The notes: generated by a model not told the origin, from the sequence alone. Counted from the stretch's first letter, positions 46,434 to 55,870 are shown. The stretch: DNA of 64,000 nt from Roseobacter sp. MH60115 (GCF_015644665.1 NZ_JADOBQ010000001.1:310001-374000); one strand, 5' to 3'. Numbers and translations are program-made.

Positions 46434-46744
46434 GGCAAGTGGAAAACGGTTTTCAAGGGTGTGACCATCGGGGCGTTGTCAGGGTACGTCTCCATGATGT
46501 CGGCCATATGTGCCCACCATTTCTGCACCACCGGGTGGGTCGGCAGATCATCCATCCCATGGGTCTTCGCGCGCCAGAGCACGGCGAAGAGAATATGCGT
46601 TTCTTCATCCAGATGGATCGAGTAGTCGGAAATGCCTGCGTCGCGGAGAAGGGCGGAAAGCTCTGGCCAGATCTCATCATGGCGTTTGGTGTATTCTGCG
46701 CCACACCCGGGGGTCAGTCGCATCTTGAAGGCGTATTTTTCCAT
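46430..46744 (-). CDS. rhaM: L-rhamnose mutarotase
   Basis: 104 aa, exactly the RhaM/RhaU size. It interconverts alpha and beta anomers of L-rhamnose so that the isomerase gets its preferred form. [20 protein letters not shown] opens the protein and [27 protein letters not shown] and [10 protein letters not shown] are family motifs with the catalytic His and Tyr/Trp residues. The frame is open far upstream inside rhaQ, but ATG at 46744 is fixed by homology. It overlaps rhaQ and rhaK by ATGA at either end. Confidence 0.94.
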   Translation of the reverse strand: MEKYAFKMRLTPGCGAEYTKRHDEIWPELSALLRDAGISDYSIHLDEETHILFAVLWRAKTHGMDDLPTHPVVQKWWAHMADIMETYPDNAPMVTPLKTVFHLP

Positions 46745-47730
46745 CACCGGGACCGTCCCATCGACCACAGGCGGGGCAGGGCGATGACACCGATCAACAG
46801 CGCGCCGATGACGATGGACATCACGATGCCCGGCACGTTCAGAAGCCCAAGGCCAAAGGTCACCAGCCCCATGACAAAGGCCGCGATCACGACGCCGACG
46901 ATGGTGCCGGACCCGCCAAGGATGCTGACCCCGCCGAGCACGACCATTGTGACCACTTCCAACTCCCATCCCGTTGCGATGGAGGGGCGGGTGGAGCCGA
47001 GGCGCGCGGTCAGGCAGATTGCAGCGATACCCGACATCAACCCGGTCAGCAGGAACAGGATGAACTTGATCCGCTGCACGCGGATGCCGGAGAACAGGGC
47101 ACCGGTGGGGTTGTTGCCGATGGCGTAGACGGCGCGGCCGAAATTGGTCTTGTGCAGCAGCACGCCGTAGAGGAGCGCGATGATCGCAAAGAGGACGAAT
47201 TCGAAGGAGATCACCCACCAGACGTAGCCCTGGCCAAACCATGAGAAGCTGGCGGGGTACCCCTTGTAGGACTGATCGCCGAGGACGATGAAACTGATGC
47301 CGCGGAAAAGGCTCATGGTGCCGATGGTGACCACGATGGACGGCAGACCAAAGCGTGTGACGAGCACCCCGTTGAAGGCGCCGCAGAGCAACCCCACGCT
47401 GAGGCCGATCAGCAACAGCCCGGGAGTTCCCACGCCGATCTGGACCGCGGCCCCCATCGCGGTGGAGGCCAGCGCGATGATGGATGCGACGCTGAGATCG
47501 ATCTCCCCCGAAATGATGAGCAGCGCCATGGCAAAGGCGATCATCGCCTTTTCGGTGAAGTTGAAAGTGGCGTCGCTGAGGTTCCAGGCGTTCAGGAAGT
47601 AGGGTGAGGCGAAGCTGTTTGCGACGAATATGGCGATGGCCACCGCCAGCAACAGTGTCTCCCAGCTTTTCAACCGTTGCTCAAGAGGCGAGCGCAGGCG
47701 GTCGGGGATCATGCGGTCGGTTGCGCTCAT
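46744..47730 (-). CDS. rhaQ: Rhamnose ABC transporter permease RhaQ
   Basis: 328 aa inner-membrane permease of the ribose/RbsC type with about nine to ten helices. [20 protein letters not shown] (about 94-113) and the cytoplasmic coupling loop [20 protein letters not shown] (about 197-216) are characteristic. Assigned to rhamnose import by its place in the operon; order RhaS-T-P-Q follows the Rhizobium leguminosarum locus. The ATG overlaps rhaP by 4 nt and the stop overlaps rhaM by 4 nt. P and Q labels rest on gene order only. Confidence 0.9.
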   Translation of the reverse strand: MSATDRMIPDRLRSPLEQRLKSWETLLLAVAIAIFVANSFASPYFLNAWNLSDATFNFTEKAMIAFAMALLIISGEIDLSVASIIALASTAMGAAVQIGVGTPGLLLIGLSVGLLCGAFNGVLVTRFGLPSIVVTIGTMSLFRGISFIVLGDQSYKGYPASFSWFGQGYVWWVISFEFVLFAIIALLYGVLLHKTNFGRAVYAIGNNPTGALFSGIRVQRIKFILFLLTGLMSGIAAICLTARLGSTRPSIATGWELEVVTMVVLGGVSILGGSGTIVGVVIAAFVMGLVTFGLGLLNVPGIVMSIVIGALLIGVIALPRLWSMGRSR

Positions 47731-48710
47731 GTCGCCTGCTCCGCCTGTTTGAGGATGATGCGGCCCTTTTTCCGGTTTGCCTGGGCGTTCAGCGCCACGG
47801 CGACGATGATGGCCCCGCCCGAGATGGCCAATTGCCAGAAGGGCGAGATATCAACGACGGGCAGGGCGTTCTTGATGATGCCCAGAAACAAGGCTCCCAG
47901 CAGTGCGCCCACCACCGTGCCGATCCCGCCCATGATGGACACGCCGCCGATCACGCAGGCCGCGACCACGTCGAGTTCAAACCCGCCCGCGATGTCCACG
48001 TAAGCCACGGCAAAGCGCGACACCCAGAGGTATCCGGCAAGACCCGCCAGCGCGCCCGAGATCGTGAAGGCCCAGAACTGTGTCTTGCCAACGTTGATGC
48101 CTGCATAGGTCGCGGCATGCGGGTTGCCCCCGGCGGCATAGAAGGCCCGGCCCAGTGTCGTGCGGGTCATGACGACGGTGAAGAGGATCACCGCGGTGAT
48201 CGCGATCCAGCTCAGCACCGGTAGGCCGAGCAGTTCGGTGCGGGGAAAGGCTTTGAAGGCGGGGCTCATTTCGTGACTGTTGACCCATTTGCCGTCAGAG
48301 ATCAGGAAGATCATGCCGCGAAAAATGGTCATCGTCCCAAGGGTGACCACAATTGGCGGGATCGCAAGTTTCCAGACAAGGATACCGTTGACCATCCCCA
48401 GCAGCGTGCCCAGCCCGACGGCAATGACAAGGATGAAGAGGATGGGCAGGCCCGGCACGGCGACGTTGATCATGGAGACAACCATACCCGTGAGCGCCAG
48501 ATTGGCCGCGACGCTCAAGTCGATGCATTTGGTCAGGATGACGATCATCTGGCCGATGGCCAGCAGGATCAGTGGCGAGGTGTCGTTGAAGACATTGACA
48601 AGATTGGCGGGCGCGATGAAGGCGGGAAACCGCGACGAGATCAGTGCCAGCAGCAGGGCAATCGCCCCGACCAGAAGCGCCTCGCGCGATGTGATCAGCC
48701 GTTTCATCAT
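47727..48710 (-). CDS. rhaP: Rhamnose ABC transporter permease RhaP
   Basis: 327 aa second permease of the same transporter. RbsC-like motifs: LTKCIDLSVAANLALTGMVV (about 60-79), VTLGTMTIFRGMIF, and the coupling loop TTLGRAFYAAGGNPHAATYA (about 182-201). The two permeases would form a heterodimer with RhaT ATPase. The start ATG at 48710 overlaps the rhaT stop by 4 nt; a second ATG follows immediately. The C-terminus is short and basic (QANRKKGRIIL). Confidence 0.9.
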   Translation of the reverse strand: MMKRLITSREALLVGAIALLLALISSRFPAFIAPANLVNVFNDTSPLILLAIGQMIVILTKCIDLSVAANLALTGMVVSMINVAVPGLPILFILVIAVGLGTLLGMVNGILVWKLAIPPIVVTLGTMTIFRGMIFLISDGKWVNSHEMSPAFKAFPRTELLGLPVLSWIAITAVILFTVVMTRTTLGRAFYAAGGNPHAATYAGINVGKTQFWAFTISGALAGLAGYLWVSRFAVAYVDIAGGFELDVVAACVIGGVSIMGGIGTVVGALLGALFLGIIKNALPVVDISPFWQLAISGGAIIVAVALNAQANRKKGRIILKQAEQAT

Positions 48711-50254
48711 GACGGCCCGCCCGAGATACCGGCAGCGTGGCGCACAAGCGTCTCGGGGTGCAGATCAGGGCCCGCCAATTCGGCGGCGATGCGCCCCTCG
48801 CGCATCACGATCACCCGGTCCGACATGCCCAGCACTTCGGGGATTTCCGAACTGACCATGATGATGGCGAGGCCCTGGGCGGCCAGTTCCGCCATGAAAT
48901 CGTGCACGGCGGCCTTGGAGCCGATGTCGACCCCCTTGGTCGGTTCGTCGAGAATGATGACCCTGGGCTGCGTGGCCAGCCATTTGGCGATGACGACCTT
49001 TTGCTGGTTACCGCCCGACAAATGCCCCACGTGGGTGTCCAGAGAGGCGGCGCGCAGGTCCAGCCGTTCTGTATACTCCCGCGCCAGTTTGAACTCCTCG
49101 GCCAACCGCAGAAAGCCATTGCCCGAGAGGCGCCCCAGGGATGGCAGCGTGATGTTCTGAAAGATCGGCAGGTCGAGTATGGCGCCCTGCTGTCCACGGT
49201 CTTCGGGCACGTAGACGATGCCGTTCTCGACCGCATCCGCAGGTGATTTGATATCGACCGGGCGGCCATCGATTTCCACAGAGCCCGCAGAAGGCCGGGT
49301 GATCCCGAAGAGGGATTGCATGAACTCCGACCGGCCCGCTCCGACCAGCCCGTAGAATCCCAGGATCTCGCCGGTGCGCAATTCAAACCCGATGTCGTCA
49401 AACTCGGTCGGATGCGCGTAGCCTGCGACCTTGAGGACCGTGTCACCTGGGTCGGGCGTGCGCTTGGGGAAAATCTGGCTGACGTCGCGACCGACCATCA
49501 TCTTGACCAGATCGGCCTCGGTGACATCGGCGATGGTGCCATTCCCGATCAGATGTCCGTCGCGAAAGACGGTGTAGCGATCGGCGATCCGGAAAATCTC
49601 GTCGAACTTGTGGCTGATGAAGAGAATGGCCTTGCCCTGCGCCTTGAGGTCTTCGACCAGCTCATAGAGCTCCTCGATTTCCTTGTGCGATAGGGCTGCG
49701 GTGGGCTCATCCATGATGACGACCCGCGCATCGATAGAGAGGGCGCGAGCAATCGCCACAAGGTGTTTGTTGGCGATGCCGAGATCCTTGAGCTTGTGCT
49801 CCGGATCGATCTGCGCGCCGATGCCGTCGAGCAGCGCGCGGGCCTTCGCCGTCATGGCTTTGCGGTCGATGAGGCCAAAGGCACCGCGGGGGGCGTGGCC
49901 CAGAAAGATGTTCTCGGCGACGGACAGCTCGTCGAAAAGCACCGTTTCCTGATGGATCGCTGTGACACCATGCCCGGCGGCGGCCTGCGGCACGGGAAAG
50001 CTTGTGGGCTTGCCATCGACAAGGATCGTGCCGCCGTCAGGCTGGTAAATACCTGTCAGGATCTTGACGACCGTGGACTTGCCCGCGCCGTTTTCACCGA
50101 TCAGCGCGGTCACTGTGCCGGGATAGAGATCGAGTGACACGTCGGACAGCGCTTTGACACCCGGAAAGGTCTTGGTGATACCGTGTAGTGCCAAAGCCGC
50201 CTGCGTGGCGGGCCTGTCCTCGGACGGCACGGGGGGCTCCATTTGCTTCAGCAT
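48707..50254 (-). CDS. rhaT: Rhamnose ABC transporter ATPase RhaT (two nucleotide-binding domains)
   Basis: 515 aa double ATPase of the sugar CUT2 family (RbsA-like). NBD1 has Walker A GENGAGKSTVVK near 52-63 and Walker B VVIMDEPTAAL. The ABC signature of NBD1 reads DLGIANKHLVAIARAL instead of an LSGGQ-like string, while NBD2 has a normal LSGGNQQKVVIAKWL and Walker B VIILDEPTKGVD; NBD2 in turn has a divergent P-loop (GLVGAGRSE), as is usual in CUT2 ATPases. The start may be ATG 50254 or 50242. It lies between rhaS and rhaP in the import operon. Confidence 0.92.
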   Translation of the reverse strand: MLKQMEPPVPSEDRPATQAALALHGITKTFPGVKALSDVSLDLYPGTVTALIGENGAGKSTVVKILTGIYQPDGGTILVDGKPTSFPVPQAAAGHGVTAIHQETVLFDELSVAENIFLGHAPRGAFGLIDRKAMTAKARALLDGIGAQIDPEHKLKDLGIANKHLVAIARALSIDARVVIMDEPTAALSHKEIEELYELVEDLKAQGKAILFISHKFDEIFRIADRYTVFRDGHLIGNGTIADVTEADLVKMMVGRDVSQIFPKRTPDPGDTVLKVAGYAHPTEFDDIGFELRTGEILGFYGLVGAGRSEFMQSLFGITRPSAGSVEIDGRPVDIKSPADAVENGIVYVPEDRGQQGAILDLPIFQNITLPSLGRLSGNGFLRLAEEFKLAREYTERLDLRAASLDTHVGHLSGGNQQKVVIAKWLATQPRVIILDEPTKGVDIGSKAAVHDFMAELAAQGLAIIMVSSEIPEVLGMSDRVIVMREGRIAAELAGPDLHPETLVRHAAGISGGPS

Positions 50255-50328
50255 CAGGTGTCTCGATGGGGTCAGGGGATAGGCCCCGGCGCGGCACGGG
50301 AAGTCCGCGTCGGGGGCCGGTTCACTGT

Positions 50329-51330
50329 CTAGAAGATCGACTTGAACTGTTCGATGTTGGACGCATCATAGACAAACGGGTCCGCCATGGCGGCGGCGTT
50401 TGTGTCGTCCAGCGTGATGGTGCCGACGCGACCGATGGAGATTTCCGCGCCGGGCTCCGCCGTGGCCGCGCCAGAGGCCAGCGCATGGGCAATCATCGTC
50501 GCGGAATAGCCCAGATCAATCGGATTCCAGATCGCGAAGGACTGGGAGGCGCCGCTTTCAATGGCGCCCGCCATTTCCGACGGCAGGCCGAGGCCGGTCA
50601 CGTTGACCTCACCGATCTTGCCCGCATCGGCGACGGCCTGCGCGGCGGCCACAATCCCCACGGAGGTCGGCGCGATGATCGCATCAAGATCGGGGAAGGA
50701 CTGCATGAGACCTTGCGCCTCGCGGTAGGATTTATCGGCCAGGTCATCGCCATAGACGGTGGAGACGACATTGATGCCGGGATAATCGCCCATCACCTTG
50801 GTCATTTCCTCGATCCAGATGTTCTGGTTGGTGGAGGTCGTGGTGGCCGACAGCACGGCGACATCACCGCCCTCGGGGAGGTGATCTGCGGCCAGCTTGA
50901 TGATCATGTTGCCGATCAGCGCGTTGGAGGACGGGTTCAGGTGCATCTGACGCCCCTCTTCGGCGACGCCGGAATCCCAGGAAATCACGGTGATGCCGCG
51001 CTGCATTGCGCGCTTGAGCGCCGGGACCAGCGCGTCGGTGTCATTGGCCGATACGGCGATGGCATCGACGTTCTGCGCGATGAGGGCGTTGATGACCTCG
51101 ATCTGACCCTCTGCGGTGGTATCCGTCGGGCCGGTGTAGATGACCTCGACGCCGCCCAGTTCGTCGGCAGCCTCCTGGGCACCTTCTGCCGCGGCTTCAA
51201 AAAAGCCGATGCCGAGGGCTTTGACGACGAGGGCGATGCGCATGTTGTCCTGCGCCAGTGCGGATGTTCCGAACAGGCTTGCCGCCAGGCTCAGGCCCGC
51301 GGTGAGCTTGGTAAAGGTGCGACGTTTCAT
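50329..51330 (-). CDS. rhaS: Rhamnose ABC transporter substrate-binding protein RhaS
   Basis: 333 aa periplasmic-binding protein 1 family. The start ATG at 51330 follows GGGAGGAAACC and gives a signal peptide (MKRRTFTKLTAGLSLAASLF, cleavage after ALA). The mature part starts with IALVVKALGIGFFEAAAEGA, and IAVSANDTDALVPAL is a typical sugar-binding loop. Strong ribosome site and a hairpin just upstream suggest high expression relative to rhaR. Rhamnose is inferred from the adjacent catabolic genes. Confidence 0.92.
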   Translation of the reverse strand: MKRRTFTKLTAGLSLAASLFGTSALAQDNMRIALVVKALGIGFFEAAAEGAQEAADELGGVEVIYTGPTDTTAEGQIEVINALIAQNVDAIAVSANDTDALVPALKRAMQRGITVISWDSGVAEEGRQMHLNPSSNALIGNMIIKLAADHLPEGGDVAVLSATTTSTNQNIWIEEMTKVMGDYPGINVVSTVYGDDLADKSYREAQGLMQSFPDLDAIIAPTSVGIVAAAQAVADAGKIGEVNVTGLGLPSEMAGAIESGASQSFAIWNPIDLGYSATMIAHALASGAATAEPGAEISIGRVGTITLDDTNAAAMADPFVYDASNIEQFKSIF

Positions 51331-51362
51331 TGGTTTCCTCCCTAAGGTACGTTCGCTTCTTG

Positions 51363-51382
51363 GTCGCCTTCTATGAGGCGAC
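51363..51382 (-). other. Hairpin at the rhaR/rhaS junction
   Basis: GTCGCC and GGCGAC pair around an 8-nt loop that includes the rhaR stop codon, 33 bp before the rhaS start. It may influence relative expression of the binding protein; no T-run follows. Confidence 0.35.
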
Positions 51383-52171
51383 GACTTTCTGAGCGCTGCC
51401 GGATTGGGCAACGATCAGCTTCACTTCTGCGGCGTCGAGCATGGCGGCCGCTTTGTCTGAAATCTGGTCATCGGTGATGACGGTGGTGATCCGGCTGAGC
51501 GGGCAGAGAACAAGGCTGGAGCGCTGCTCGAACTTCGTGCTGTCAACCAGGACGACCAGCTCGTCCGCCTGGCCGATCAGCTTTTGCTCCGCCTGGATCA
51601 ACAAGGGGTCGGCTTCCATCAGCCCCAGCGGGCCGAGACCCTGCGCGCCCATGAACATGCGCCGGGCGCAGAAATTACGGGTCACGTCGTTGTCAAAAGG
51701 CGACAGGATGATGTTCTGCTCGCGGTAGATCGTCCCGCCCGACAGCATCACGGTGTTCTTGGAATGCTTCAGCAGGTGTTCGGCGATCGGGAAGGAATTG
51801 GTGAAGACCTGCATGCGGCGCCCGGCCAAGGGATGCACCATCTGGAAGGTGGTCGTGCCGCCGTTGATGATGATGGCATCCCCATCGTCGCAAAGCTCGA
51901 CCGCGGCAGCGGCAATGGCCTGCTTTTCCTCGATCCGCATGGTCTCGTTCACCGAAAACGGACGCCCGGCGAGGCCGACGAATTGCGGCGGGCTGAGCGC
52001 TTCGGCACCACCCCGGACCCGGCGCAGCAGCTTTTCCTGATGCAATGTGGCGATGTCCCGGCGGATCGTGGCCTCCGAGGCGCCGGTCATGTTGCACAGA
52101 TCAGAAACCGTAACCACGGGCCGCTCTTCCACTGCGGAAAGAATGATCGTGTGCCTTTCCTTTTCGTGCAT
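51371..52171 (-). CDS. rhaR: DeoR/GlpR-type transcriptional regulator RhaR
   Basis: 266 aa. An N-terminal DeoR helix-turn-helix (about 5-58: IILSAVEERPVVTVSDLCNM, then ASEATIRRDIATLHQE) and a C-terminal sugar-phosphate sensor domain of the DeoR_C/ISOCOT type (AIIINGGTTTFQMV, SGGTIYREQNII). First gene of the rha import/kinase operon and divergent from rhaD, so probably a repressor that is relieved by a pathway intermediate. The GATTGAC-type repeats in the intergenic region are likely operators. In Rhizobium leguminosarum the equivalent DeoR-type RhaR negatively regulates the same genes. Confidence 0.9.
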   Translation of the reverse strand: MHEKERHTIILSAVEERPVVTVSDLCNMTGASEATIRRDIATLHQEKLLRRVRGGAEALSPPQFVGLAGRPFSVNETMRIEEKQAIAAAAVELCDDGDAIIINGGTTTFQMVHPLAGRRMQVFTNSFPIAEHLLKHSKNTVMLSGGTIYREQNIILSPFDNDVTRNFCARRMFMGAQGLGPLGLMEADPLLIQAEQKLIGQADELVVLVDSTKFEQRSSLVLCPLSRITTVITDDQISDKAAAMLDAAEVKLIVAQSGSAQKVVAS

Positions 52172-52215
52172 GTCTGTCTCCCTTGTTCAATACGGTGTCC
52201 AGATTCGCACCACCT

Positions 52216-52286
52216 GTCAATCAAAAACAGTCAATAACAATCATACTGCGCTGCAGCATGATTGATCATGAGTGATTATGATTGAC
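52216..52286. promoter_or_regulatory. Repeated ATTGA/TCAAT motifs, candidate RhaR operators
   Basis: GTCAATCA (52216-52223), CAGTCAAT (52228-52235) and CAATCAT (52238-52244) face ATGATTG (52258-52264), GTGATTA (52272-52278) and ATGATTGAC (52278-52286). The arrangement is a dyad around about 52251 with repeats spaced roughly one helical turn apart on each side, between divergent rhaR and rhaD. The DNA here is clearly more AT-rich than its surroundings. Confidence 0.6.
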
Positions 52287-52356
52287 AAGAACCCTTATCA
52301 TGCTCAGCCTCGGGGGTAAGGCAGAGCATGTGCGCGTCGCGTTGATCGGAGGAAAC

Positions 52357-54459
52357 ATGTTGAAATCACTGGAAACTCAACTCCTGGAGAGTCGCTGGAA
52401 TGACGCGACAGCAGAGGGGATGAGCGAATCGGAGCTGTTGCTGTATCGCTCGAACGTCCTTGGGTCAGACAAGCGCGTGACCAACTATGGCGGCGGCAAT
52501 ACCTCTGCCAAGGTGACGGAGACCGACCCGCTGACCGGCGCGCAGGTCGAGGTCTTGTGGGTCAAGGGATCGGGCGGCGACATCGGATCCATGAAGATGG
52601 ACGGTTTTGCGACGCTCTACATGGACAAGCTGCAGGCGCTGAAGGCGCTCTACCGGGGGGTCGCGTTCGAGGACGAGATGGTCGGATATCTGCCGCATTG
52701 CACGTTCCGGCTGAACCCGCGCGCGGCCTCTATTGATACGCCCCTACACGCCTATGTGCCGCGCAAACACGTCGATCACGTGCACGCTGATGCAATCATC
52801 GCGATTGCGGCTTCCAAAGACTCCAAAGCGCTCACACAGGAGATTTTCGGCAAGCGGATTGGATGGCTGCCCTGGAAAAGGCCCGGGTACGAATTGGGCC
52901 TGTGGCTTGAGAAATACTGTGTCGAAAACCCGGAGGCTGACGGCGTCGTGCTCGAAAGCCACGGGTTGTTCACATGGGCCGACACGGCCAAGGAATGCTA
53001 CGATCAGACCATCGACGTGATCAACGTGGCGACCAGATGGCTGGCAGAACGCAGCGGTGGTGTGGCGGCCTTTGGCGGGGCTCTGCACGAGAGCCTGCCT
53101 TCTGAGGAACGGCGCGCCACTGCCGCCCGGTTGATGCCTGCGATCCGGGGCTTCGTTTCCGGCAACCAGCATATGGTTGGCCATTTCAATGACAGCGATG
53201 CAGTCCTGGAGTTCGTAAATGCCAAGGACATGGCGTCCTTGGCGGCTCTGGGCACCTCCTGTCCCGACCACTTTCTACGTACGAAGATCCGCCCGCTGGT
53301 GGTGCCCTTCGATCCAGCAGCGCACAACGTGGATGCGGTATTGGCGGGGCTGCCGGATCAGGTCGATGCCTACCGCCGGGATTACGCCGCCTACTATGAG
53401 CGCTGCAAACATGGTGACAGTCCCGCCATGCGCGACCCGAATGCCGTTGTTTACCTCGTGCCCGGCGTTGGCATGATCACCTTTGCAAAAGACAAGGCAA
53501 CGGCGCGCGTTTCCGGCGAATTCTACGTCAATGCGATCAACGTGATGCGCGGGGCGTCTGCGGTCAGTACCTACCAGGGGCTTGTCGAACAGGAAGCCTT
53601 TGATATCGAATACTGGCTTCTGGAAGAGGCCAAACTGCAGCGGATGCCAAAGCCGAAGTCCCTTGCGGGCCGCGTGGCGCTGGTCACCGGTGGCGCGGGC
53701 GGTATCGGCGCGGCAACGGCGCACCGCTATCTGGCCGAAGGGGCCTGTGTGGTCATTGCCGATATCAGCGCAGACGGTCTGGCGGCGGCGCAGGCCACGT
53801 TGGTCGACCGGTACGGCGCAGATGTCGTGCGAAGCGTCATAATGGACGTCACCAGCGAAGAGGCGGTGGCTGCAGCCTTTGCAGAGGCAGCTGTCGAATT
53901 TGGCGGCGTGGATATTCTCGTGTCCAATGCGGGCATCGCCTCTTCTGCGCCGGTTGAAGAGACGTCGCTGGCGCTCTGGAACCAGAACATGGAGATCCTG
54001 TCTACCGGCTACTTCCTCGTCAGCCGCGCGGCATTCAAGCTGATGCGTCTGCAGGACATCGGGGGTTCGATCGTCTTTGTCGCCTCCAAGAACGGATTGG
54101 CGGCCTCGCCCAATGCGGCCGCCTATTGCACGGCCAAAGCCTCCGAAATCCACCTCGCCCGCTGTCTGGCACTGGAGGGGGCAGAGGCCGGCATCCGGGT
54201 GAATGTCGTTAACCCGGATGCAGTGTTGCGCGGGTCGAAAATCTGGGAGGGCGACTGGCTGGAACAACGGGCGGACACCTATGGGACCGATAAGGCCGGG
54301 CTTGAGGAGATGTACCGCAGCCGCTCTCTGCTCAAACGCTCGGTGCTGCCGGAAGACATAGCGGAGGCTTGCTATTTCTTCGCCGCCGACACCTCGTCAA
54401 AGTCCACGGGCAACATTCTCAACGTGGACGCAGGCAACGTTCAGGCGTTCACGCGGTAG
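52357..54459 (+). CDS. rhaD: Bifunctional rhamnulose-1-phosphate aldolase / short-chain dehydrogenase
   Basis: 700 aa fusion. Residues 1 to about 420 are a class II aldolase with zinc-binding HVDHVHADAI and an ESHGLFTWADT segment; it splits L-rhamnulose 1-phosphate into DHAP and L-lactaldehyde. From about 430 to the end it is an SDR with TGGAGGIG (about 444-451) and YCTAK (Tyr and Lys near 590-594), presumed to oxidise lactaldehyde to lactate. This is the RhaD form known from rhizobia. ATG at 52357 follows CGGAGGAAAC; an open extension to 52282 lies within the operator region. rhaA starts 9 bp downstream. Confidence 0.95.
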   Translation: MLKSLETQLLESRWNDATAEGMSESELLLYRSNVLGSDKRVTNYGGGNTSAKVTETDPLTGAQVEVLWVKGSGGDIGSMKMDGFATLYMDKLQALKALYRGVAFEDEMVGYLPHCTFRLNPRAASIDTPLHAYVPRKHVDHVHADAIIAIAASKDSKALTQEIFGKRIGWLPWKRPGYELGLWLEKYCVENPEADGVVLESHGLFTWADTAKECYDQTIDVINVATRWLAERSGGVAAFGGALHESLPSEERRATAARLMPAIRGFVSGNQHMVGHFNDSDAVLEFVNAKDMASLAALGTSCPDHFLRTKIRPLVVPFDPAAHNVDAVLAGLPDQVDAYRRDYAAYYERCKHGDSPAMRDPNAVVYLVPGVGMITFAKDKATARVSGEFYVNAINVMRGASAVSTYQGLVEQEAFDIEYWLLEEAKLQRMPKPKSLAGRVALVTGGAGGIGAATAHRYLAEGACVVIADISADGLAAAQATLVDRYGADVVRSVIMDVTSEEAVAAAFAEAAVEFGGVDILVSNAGIASSAPVEETSLALWNQNMEILSTGYFLVSRAAFKLMRLQDIGGSIVFVASKNGLAASPNAAAYCTAKASEIHLARCLALEGAEAGIRVNVVNPDAVLRGSKIWEGDWLEQRADTYGTDKAGLEEMYRSRSLLKRSVLPEDIAEACYFFAADTSSKSTGNILNVDAGNVQAFTR

Positions 54460-54468
54460 GGGCAGATC

Positions 54469-55707
54469 ATGACCTATGAAACAGCCAAGGCCGCCTTTGC
54501 CGACTGGGGTGTTGATACCGAGGCAGCCCTTGACCGGCTCAAGACGATCCCGATTTCGATGCATTGCTGGCAAGGCGACGACGTCGTCGGGTTCGAGCAA
54601 CAGACAGGCACGTCAGGCGGTGGAATTCAGGCGACGGGAAACCATCCCGGCCGTGCGCGGACACCTGATGAGCTGCGCGCGGATGCCGAATTCGCTTACT
54701 CCATGATCCCGGGAAAACATCGGTTTAACCTGCACGCGATGTATCTCGATACGGACAAAACCCCGGATCGCGACGAAATCGAGTTTGCACATTTCGCGCC
54801 CTGGGTCGATTGGGCGCGCGGGCTCGGAATTGGGCTGGATTTCAACCCGACCTTCTTTGCCCACGCCAAGGCCGATGACAACCTGACCCTCAGCCATCCC
54901 AATGCGGGTATCCGCGACTTCTGGATCGAGCATGGCAGACGGTCCCGCGATATTGCCGCCCAGATGGGGGCGACGTTGGGCGCGCCCTGCGTGAACAACA
55001 TCTGGGTGCCGGATGGCTACAAGGACACGCCCGTTGACCGGATGTCGGCGCGGCGGCGGCTGGAAGCATCGCTGGATGCCATGCTGGAGCCGCCACAGGA
55101 CAAGGTCCACATGCTGGACGCCGTCGAAAGCAAGCTCTTTGGCATCGGGGTCGAGGCCTGTACGGTCGGCAGCCACGAGTTTTACTTTGGCTACGCCAGC
55201 CGCAAGGGCACGTTGCTGTGCCTCGATATGGGTCACTTTCACCCAACCGAAAACATCGCCGACAAGCTGAGCGCTGTATCGCTGTCGGTGGATGAAATCC
55301 TGCTGCACGTGTCCCGCCCGATGCGATGGGACAGCGACCACGTCATTCTCTTGAATGATGACATCCTGCAAATGGCGCAGGAACTTGTGAGCGCTGACCT
55401 GCTGGGTCGGACGCATATCGGTCTGGATTTTTTCGACGCGACGATCAGCCGGACCGCAGCATGGGTCATCGGCACCCGCAACATGCAGAAAGCGCTGCTG
55501 CGTGCCCTGCTTATGCCGCTGGATCAGTTGAAGACGGCGGAGGACGGGCTAAACTTCACGACCCGGCTTTCGGTCACCGAAGAATTCAAGGACATGCCGT
55601 TCGGCGCGGTCTGGGATGAATTTTCCAAACGAGCGGAGGTTCCAAACGGTCAGGCCTTGATCAGGGAGTTGGACCGCTACCAGAAGTCGGTCTCAGACCG
55701 GGGCTGA
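54469..55707 (+). CDS. rhaA: L-rhamnose isomerase, E. coli RhaA type
   Basis: 412 aa TIM-barrel isomerase converting L-rhamnose to L-rhamnulose. It closely follows E. coli RhaA: PISMHCWQGDDVVGFE near the start, GGIQATGNHPGRARTPDELR, DAVESKLFGIG, LDMGHFHPTE and SRPMRWDSDHV (metal-binding Glu, Asp, His). Rhizobia and many other users of the RhaD fusion have the unrelated-length RhaI type, so this is a mixed set. It starts 9 bp after rhaD; the end is followed by a GCGCAGA/TCTGCGC stem-loop (55716-55738) without T-run. Confidence 0.93.
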   Translation: MTYETAKAAFADWGVDTEAALDRLKTIPISMHCWQGDDVVGFEQQTGTSGGGIQATGNHPGRARTPDELRADAEFAYSMIPGKHRFNLHAMYLDTDKTPDRDEIEFAHFAPWVDWARGLGIGLDFNPTFFAHAKADDNLTLSHPNAGIRDFWIEHGRRSRDIAAQMGATLGAPCVNNIWVPDGYKDTPVDRMSARRRLEASLDAMLEPPQDKVHMLDAVESKLFGIGVEACTVGSHEFYFGYASRKGTLLCLDMGHFHPTENIADKLSAVSLSVDEILLHVSRPMRWDSDHVILLNDDILQMAQELVSADLLGRTHIGLDFFDATISRTAAWVIGTRNMQKALLRALLMPLDQLKTAEDGLNFTTRLSVTEEFKDMPFGAVWDEFSKRAEVPNGQALIRELDRYQKSVSDRG

Positions 55708-55715
55708 GACGCGCA

Positions 55716-55738
55716 GCGCAGACTGCCGCGATCTGCGC
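55716..55738 (+). terminator. Stem-loop after rhaA
   Basis: GCGCAGA (55716-55722) pairs with TCTGCGC (55732-55738) around a 9-nt loop, 8 bp after the rhaA stop. No T-run follows. Further along, ACCGTACTCACGGT-like inverted sequence occurs near 55840. Between here and the promoter at 55871 nothing else was recognised. Confidence 0.35.
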
Positions 55739-55870
55739 GATGGGGCGCCGATTTCCGGCCGCTGCCATTGTCCGCCACCGGCTTTGAAAACCGAAAGAGC
55801 CGTTCATCCTGGCCGCTACCGTGGTTGAGAGCCGGGAAAAACCGTACTCACGGTACATCACCCAAAACCG

